A stretch of 38,074 nucleotides of DNA from Armatimonadota bacterium. Its GTDB lineage: Bacteria > Armatimonadota > Hebobacteria > GCA-020354555 > CP070648. Numbering within the stretch: position 1 is the stretch's first letter; each line of letters opens with the position of its first letter. The notes beneath the pieces were generated by a model, which did no database searches, was not told where the DNA came from, and saw only the letters and a program-made list of their open reading frames with translations. Position numbers and translations under genes: made by a program. The stretch is taken from assembly GCA_035527535.1 (NCBI GenBank), contig DATLAK010000034.1, positions 1 through 38,074 of the forward strand, written 5' to 3'. Positions 33,763 to 38,074 of the stretch are shown here, piece by piece.

Positions 33763-34245
33763 ATGGCAACGGAGAAGCTCTCCTGCGTCATGCCCGCCGG
33801 CGCGCCGAACAAAGACGAACGCGCCCAGCGACCTCGGCCGCTGCACCTGCGCGCGCATCACCTGCTGTGGCTGCACGGGTTCCGGGGGCTGGGCTACTCG
33901 AACGAGTTCGCCGCCAACATGCGCCGCATCAAGCAGCGCCTGGAGCAGGACTCACCCATGGTGCGGATGCATGTCGGCCCCGACACGATCTGCCGGGCGT
34001 GCCCGCATCTGGCCACCCGCGCTGAGTGCAGTCGGCCGGGCGGCACCGATCGCGATCGCGCGGTGGTCGCCGCACTGGAGATCGAGCCGGGCACGGTGAA
34101 GCCGTGGCCGTGGTGGGTGCGGCAGGTGCGCGCGCGGATCGGCCCGCAGCGGCTGGCCGAGATCTGCGCCGACTGCTCGTGGTTCCCCCTGGGGTACTGC
34201 CAGGCCGGCATCGAACGCTTGCATGAGCATCGAGAAGGAGGCTAA
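33763..34245 (+). CDS. DUF1284 cysteine-rich protein
   Basis: 160 residues of the DUF1284 family (HLRAHHLLWLHGFRGLGYS). Six conserved-looking cysteines, C77, C80, C89, C135, C138 and C146, suggest an iron-sulfur or zinc site. No membrane span or signal peptide is present. GGGAG stands five bases before ATG 33763. It precedes the glycosidase gene by three bases and is probably cotranscribed with it. The function is unknown for the family. Confidence 0.9.
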   Translation: MATEKLSCVMPAGAPNKDERAQRPRPLHLRAHHLLWLHGFRGLGYSNEFAANMRRIKQRLEQDSPMVRMHVGPDTICRACPHLATRAECSRPGGTDRDRAVVAALEIEPGTVKPWPWWVRQVRARIGPQRLAEICADCSWFPLGYCQAGIERLHEHREGG

Positions 34246-34248
34246 ACG

Positions 34249-35169
34249 TTGGAAGAACACGTCAACCCGTACTCACACGTCCGCGGCTTCAACTATCAGC
34301 CCAGCTACGACTTCAGCGGCCACGGCATCTGGCGGCATTTCCAGCCGGACACGATTGACCGCGAGCTGGGGCGGGGCAAGCAGCACTTCCCCGGCATGAA
34401 CACCGTCCGCCTGTGGTTGTCGTTCGACGCCTTCATGGTGGAACCGGCGAGGGTGGCGGACCACTTCGCAACCGCGCTGGCGATCGCCGATCAGCACGCG
34501 CTCAAGGTGATCCCGACGCTGTTCAATAACTGGCACAGCGTGCCCGACTTCGGCGGCATCTCCCTGGAAGCCATCCGCCACTGGAGCGACGAGGGCGCCC
34601 GGACGATACCCGCGAATCCCTTCCTCACCTACGTCGAGAGCGTCGTCGGCGCCCACGCCGCCGACGACCGCATCTTGATATGGGATCTCTGCAACGAGCC
34701 CTTCAACAGCGGCTACAGCGACGAGATTCTGCGCTGGCTGGAATCGCAGTACGTCACCTGCAAAGAGCTGGGGGCGCAGGCGCCGATCTCCGTCGGCGTG
34801 CCCCCCGATAATCAGCAGTTGCAGGCAGTGGAGCCCATCAGCGACGTAGTGACGATTCATCCCTACGGCGACCAGGCGTTCGTGGAGGCGTCGGTGGCAG
34901 TAGCGCGCGGGGTGGGCAAGCCCATACTGGTGACCGAGTGCTGCTGGGGGGCGGTGGACGATGCGGAGCGGGCGGCGATAGTCACGCGGGAACTTACCGC
35001 GCTGTCGGCGGCGGGATTGGGGTTCGTGGCGCATGTCCTGAATCACAGCCTGGTCGCGGACTGCCACCGCGAGCAGTACGGCCCCATCAGCGGGGCCGGT
35101 TACATGGCCTTCATCGAGGCCGACGGTTCCCTGCGCCGCCATCACGAGGTCTTCAACACGTTTGTCTGA
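34249..35169 (+). CDS. Glycoside hydrolase, GH5-like TIM barrel
   Basis: 306 residues forming a TIM barrel of the clan GH-A type. E150 in IWDLCNEPF is the likely acid/base, and E230 in LVTECCWG the likely nucleophile; NEP and the strand-7 glutamate are the clan hallmarks. TLFNNWHS and HPYGD line the expected cleft. There is no signal peptide, so a cytoplasmic oligosaccharide is a likelier substrate than a polymer; the sugar cannot be named. The start is TTG 34249, with AAGGAGG seven bases upstream. Confidence 0.8.
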   Translation: MEEHVNPYSHVRGFNYQPSYDFSGHGIWRHFQPDTIDRELGRGKQHFPGMNTVRLWLSFDAFMVEPARVADHFATALAIADQHALKVIPTLFNNWHSVPDFGGISLEAIRHWSDEGARTIPANPFLTYVESVVGAHAADDRILIWDLCNEPFNSGYSDEILRWLESQYVTCKELGAQAPISVGVPPDNQQLQAVEPISDVVTIHPYGDQAFVEASVAVARGVGKPILVTECCWGAVDDAERAAIVTRELTALSAAGLGFVAHVLNHSLVADCHREQYGPISGAGYMAFIEADGSLRRHHEVFNTFV

Positions 35170-35291
35170 GGAAACCACGGGGCGCGCGGGCACAGGGGGC
35201 AGGTGTAGCCGGGGCGCGAGAGGGGAAAACAGTAACGTAGTTAAGGATCGGGCCGCCGGAGACGGCCCGGCGGTGAACGTATTCCGACATC

Positions 35292-36011
35292 ATGAATGAC
35301 GTGACATATCTGGCGGCGCTCGGTGCGGGGGTGGCTTCGTTTGCATCGCCGTGCGTGCTGCCGCTGGTCCCCGCGTACCTGTCGTTCATCTCGGGCGCGA
35401 GCCTGGAGGACGTTGTCGCGCGGCGGCGCGACGCGGTGCTGGCGCGAGCGGTGACGGTGCGCGCGGTAGCGTTCGTGCTCGGGTTCTCGACCGTATTCGT
35501 CGCCCTCGGGGCCTCGGCCACGGCCCTCGGCGGCTTCCTGGGAGCGCACCTGCCGATCCTCGCCAAGATTGCGGGCGGCCTCGTCATTCTCTTCGGCCTG
35601 CATCTGACCGGACTGGTCCCCATCAAGGCCCTCTACCGCGAGCGGCGCGTGCAGGTGACCGGCAAGCCGGTCGGGCTGGCTGGCGCGTTTGTGGTCGGCC
35701 TGGCCTTCGCCTTCGGCTGGACGCCCTGCGTGGGTCCAATCCTGGCTTCGATCCTGGCGCTGGCGGGCACCCGGGAAAGTGTGGCGTCCGGGGTCGCGCT
35801 GCTGGGGGTCTATTCGTTAGGGCTGGGGCTGCCGTTCATCGCCGCGGGGGTGGCCGTCAACTGGTTTCTGGCGCTGTCCAATCGGGTCAAGCGCTGGGCG
35901 CGCGCCATCGAGGTCGGCACCGGAGTGCTGCTAATCGTCGTCGGCGTGCTCATCATGACCGGCGGCTTCGACCAGGTCACTATGCGCATTAGCCGGCTCG
36001 GCGGCCTCTAG
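35292..36011 (+). CDS. ccdA: Cytochrome c biogenesis/thiol transporter CcdA
   Basis: Carries reducing equivalents across the membrane to extracytoplasmic thioredoxin-like proteins such as the one encoded next. The 239-residue protein has six membrane spans. The two redox cysteines are C21 in ASPCVLPLVPAYLSF and C146 in GWTPCVGPILA. The start ATG 35292 lacks a strong ribosome site; no other start fits better. It precedes tlpA by 34 bp. The pair would reduce apocytochrome thiols before haem attachment, consistent with the c-type cytochromes encoded at 18.5-19.6 kb. Confidence 0.93.
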   Translation: MNDVTYLAALGAGVASFASPCVLPLVPAYLSFISGASLEDVVARRRDAVLARAVTVRAVAFVLGFSTVFVALGASATALGGFLGAHLPILAKIAGGLVILFGLHLTGLVPIKALYRERRVQVTGKPVGLAGAFVVGLAFAFGWTPCVGPILASILALAGTRESVASGVALLGVYSLGLGLPFIAAGVAVNWFLALSNRVKRWARAIEVGTGVLLIVVGVLIMTGGFDQVTMRISRLGGL

Positions 36012-36045
36012 GCGAGCCGGAGCGGGCGCAGGAAAGATACGAACC

Positions 36046-36612
36046 ATGAAGACCGGGCGGAAGGTGATCGCGGCGGGCGCGGCGGTCGCGGTGGTCGCGG
36101 CGGTTGCCGCGATCGCGATTCTGTGGGTAACGGCAGGTTCCGCGGGACTCCCACGCGACACCAAGGCGGCGCAGTTCAAGGCGACCACAATCGCGGGCAA
36201 GGAGTTCGATCTCAAGGGCTTGCGCGGACGAGTGGTGCTGCTCGATTTCTGGGCGACGTGGTGCCCGCCGTGCCGCGCCGAGGCGCCGGAGTTGGAGAAG
36301 CTGTGGCGGAAATACAAGGATCGGGGATTAGTAGTGGCCGGGATCGCCCTCAACAGCGGCGGCGACCGCGACCTGCGAGAGTTCGCGACCGAGCACCGGC
36401 TCACCTACGCGATAGTCAATGATCGGGCTGGCGCAATCGCCGGCAAGTACCGCATCCGCCCCATTCCCACGACCTACATCGTGTCGCCCGAGGGCGTCGT
36501 GCACGCGGTCCATGTCGGCTACCAGCCGGGCCTGGAAAAGCAGCTCGAGAGGGAGATCAAGGAGCTGCTGCCGTCGCGCGCACAGTTGCAGAAGCTCAAG
36601 CCCCTGGAATAG
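36046..36612 (+). CDS. TlpA/ResA-like extracytoplasmic thiol-disulfide oxidoreductase
   Basis: 188 residues. One N-terminal membrane anchor (about 8-30) is followed by a thioredoxin fold. The active site is WCPPC (C73, C76), with cis-proline in PIPTTYIV. Such proteins reduce apocytochrome c disulfides outside the membrane and are recharged by CcdA, whose gene lies just upstream. AGGAAAG precedes ATG 36046. An 8-bp hairpin follows the stop. Confidence 0.93.
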   Translation: MKTGRKVIAAGAAVAVVAAVAAIAILWVTAGSAGLPRDTKAAQFKATTIAGKEFDLKGLRGRVVLLDFWATWCPPCRAEAPELEKLWRKYKDRGLVVAGIALNSGGDRDLREFATEHRLTYAIVNDRAGAIAGKYRIRPIPTTYIVSPEGVVHAVHVGYQPGLEKQLEREIKELLPSRAQLQKLKPLE

Positions 36613-36635
36613 GCGACCCCGGGAAAGGGGGTCGC
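36613..36635 (+). terminator. Hairpin after the TlpA-like gene
   Basis: GCGACCCC/GGGGTCGC with a 7-base loop, directly after the stop codon. No T tract follows, so efficiency is uncertain. Confidence 0.5.
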
Positions 36636-36792
36636 ATTGACCGTAGCGGCCCCGGCGCAGCTTCGCGTCCGGCCCGGCAGCGTGTCAGCACCCCGATGCC
36701 CCGGTCGCGCCTTGTTGCCCCAGCGTCGAACCAGCACATTGCCAATCCGCCGCGGGTTGTGGAACAAGCGAAGGGGATTCCCCCGGTGAGCG

Positions 36793-38074
36793 ATGCCCCG
36801 TACCAACGACCCACGACCGGAGCGCGCGCGCGACCTGCGGCTGGCGCTGTGGATCTTCCTCGGCGCCCTGGGTGCGCGCATCGCTTATCTCGTGCTGAAG
36901 GCGCCGCTGCTTACCGCTGACGGCTCCTACTACTATGCCGTCGCGCGCAACCTTGCCGATGGGCGCGGCTTCACCGTCGCCTACGTGTGGCACTACCTGG
37001 CCGGCATTCCCGCGCGCCTGCCCACCCCCAGCAACGACTACTGGATGCCCCTGACCTCTATTCTCGAAGCGGGGGCGCTCAAGCTCGGCGGCGGAGCCTC
37101 GCTCGTCGCCGCCTCCATGCCCGGTCTCGTCGCCGGGGCGGCGCTGGCGGCGTTTGTCTTCTGGCTGACCAGAGAGCTTTTCGGCAGCACCCGCGCCGCG
37201 CTCCTCGCGGCCGCGATGTGGGGCCTGTCCGCGCACTTGGTGGCGCTGTCGGCGAGCCCCGACTGCTTCATGATCGCCGCGCTGCTGACCTCGCTGGGGC
37301 TCTACGCGATTCATCGTGCCGGGATCGTCCGCGCAGGGACCTGGTCGAGGCCGGCCCTGGGTGCATCGGGCGCGGCGGCGCTGCCGCATCGCGGCTGGAC
37401 GATCGCGGCGGGAGCGCTGGCCGGCCTCGCCTACCTGGCGCGCAGCGACGGCGCGCTGGTGGCCGCAACCTTCGCCCTGCTGTGGACCGTGACCAACCGG
37501 CGCTGCAAGGTCAAGGACGCTAGTTGGCGCGCGCTGGCCTGGTACGTCGGCGCGTTCCTGGTGGTTGCGGCGCCGTGGTGGTTGCGCAACTGGATGGCGT
37601 TCGGGAGGCCGCTGGGTGCGCCGGCGGGCAAGACGGCTTTCCTGGCCACGTACAATGACATCTTCCAACTCCGCGCGTCCGCGCTGACGCTGCAGGACTA
37701 TCTCGCCCTCAACCAGACGGTGCAGGGGTTGATGAAGGGCTATGTGGCGTGGCGCGAGGTGCGACTGCTGGCCGTGATGTGCGGGCTGGCGCTGCCATTC
37801 GCGGCATGGGCGGCGCTGCGGCATCCGCGGCGCCGCCTGCTGTCGCCGTGGCTGGCGTACTCGGCGCTGGCCATCGGCGTAACCGCGTTCATCTTCCCCT
37901 ACCCCGCGCTCAAGGGCGCCTTCTGGCACCTCGCGCCGGGGCTGTGCGTGTTCATTCTCGCGGCCGGGGCCGCCGGGGTGATGCAAGCGTCCGAGCGGCT
38001 GTGGCACACCAATCGCGCGCCGGCTAGGTTCGCAGCCGTGACCCTCCCGGCGGCGGCGGTCGGCCTCTTGGCGG
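36793..38074 (+). CDS. Multi-span membrane glycosyltransferase, GT39/PMT-like, 3' partial
   Basis: The frame runs off the right edge, with 427 codons visible. A short cytoplasmic start is followed by about eight or more membrane spans. The first outer loop reads LLTADGSYYYAVARNLADG, with D43 in the position of the acidic residue that in GT39/ArnT-type enzymes binds the polyprenyl-phosphate sugar. Such enzymes move a sugar from a lipid carrier onto a protein or lipid on the outer face of the membrane. ATG 36793 is chosen because the frame fits. The ribosome site is weak, and the 180-bp gap before it shows no gene. Confidence 0.8.
   Translation, partial: MPRTNDPRPERARDLRLALWIFLGALGARIAYLVLKAPLLTADGSYYYAVARNLADGRGFTVAYVWHYLAGIPARLPTPSNDYWMPLTSILEAGALKLGGGASLVAASMPGLVAGAALAAFVFWLTRELFGSTRAALLAAAMWGLSAHLVALSASPDCFMIAALLTSLGLYAIHRAGIVRAGTWSRPALGASGAAALPHRGWTIAAGALAGLAYLARSDGALVAATFALLWTVTNRRCKVKDASWRALAWYVGAFLVVAAPWWLRNWMAFGRPLGAPAGKTAFLATYNDIFQLRASALTLQDYLALNQTVQGLMKGYVAWREVRLLAVMCGLALPFAAWAALRHPRRRLLSPWLAYSALAIGVTAFIFPYPALKGAFWHLAPGLCVFILAAGAAGVMQASERLWHTNRAPARFAAVTLPAAAVGLLA

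Noticed and set aside
36685-38007. 440-residue minus-strand frame at the right end
   Set aside because: It is antisense to the multi-span glycosyltransferase, whose plus-strand frame shows membrane spans and a family motif.

Overview
This 38-kb window is a gene-dense stretch of a GC-rich bacterial chromosome. Genes lie on both strands, short intergenic gaps often contain hairpin repeats, and start codons include several GTG and TTG, mostly behind Shine-Dalgarno sequences. No rRNA, tRNA, transposase or CRISPR array was seen. The gene content is ordinary for a free-living heterotroph that meets oxygen: ATP-type PEP carboxykinase, SOD, c-type cytochromes, CcdA/TlpA and argininosuccinate synthase. 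The phylum cannot be fixed from the sequence. The small palindromic repeats recall those in metagenome-assembled Armatimonadota- or Planctomycetota-like genomes, but that is only an inference.

Layout. 1-5.0 kb: a very large P-loop ATPase of the PglY/BrxC type (5' end outside the window), convergent with a DNA methyltransferase carrying TSPPYW. This is possibly the edge of a phage-defence island. 5.0-10.4 kb: ftsK (minus), a divergent promoter, pckA and dprA. 10.5-15.3 kb: a complete Type III-like restriction-modification pair (res, mod). 15.4-20.7 kb: a zinc-ribbon membrane protein, then a minus-strand run of a thioredoxin-reductase-like flavoprotein, two monohaem cytochromes c, WrbA and a sulfatase-fold hydrolase. 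21.0-26.2 kb: sodA, then a 2-oxoacid dehydrogenase operon (E2 catalytic domain only, E1 alpha, E1 beta) followed by a 1-Cys peroxiredoxin and a DsbA-like protein. 26.4-30.1 kb: a DUF2156 protein, a small membrane protein, an ECF sigma factor with its zinc anti-sigma factor, a cupin and an unrecognised beta-rich protein. 30.2-33.5 kb (minus): argG, a PCMT-like methyltransferase with a long C-terminal extension, a cupin and a YhcH/TabA-family protein. 33.8-38.1 kb: a DUF1284 cysteine-rich protein, a GH5-like glycosidase, CcdA, a TlpA-like thioredoxin and the start of a multi-membrane-span glycosyltransferase.

Functional themes. Thiol and haem redox biology recurs: cytochromes c with CcdA/TlpA, SOD, a 1-Cys peroxiredoxin, DsbA-like and TrxR-like proteins, and WrbA. 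DNA modification recurs in the first 15 kb.

The most distinctive signal is a set of short hairpin repeat families spread through gaps and also placed in frame inside genes: the large ATPase, the Mod subunit, the DsbA-like protein and the DUF2156 protein. Repeats also supply the stop codons of at least two genes (E1 beta and argG). One family has an invariant TCT loop with stems that change in a compensatory way. The other notable points are an E2 acyltransferase without any lipoyl domain, a TrxR-like protein without the usual NADPH-binding arginines, and a sulfatase-fold enzyme without the formylglycine-site arginine.
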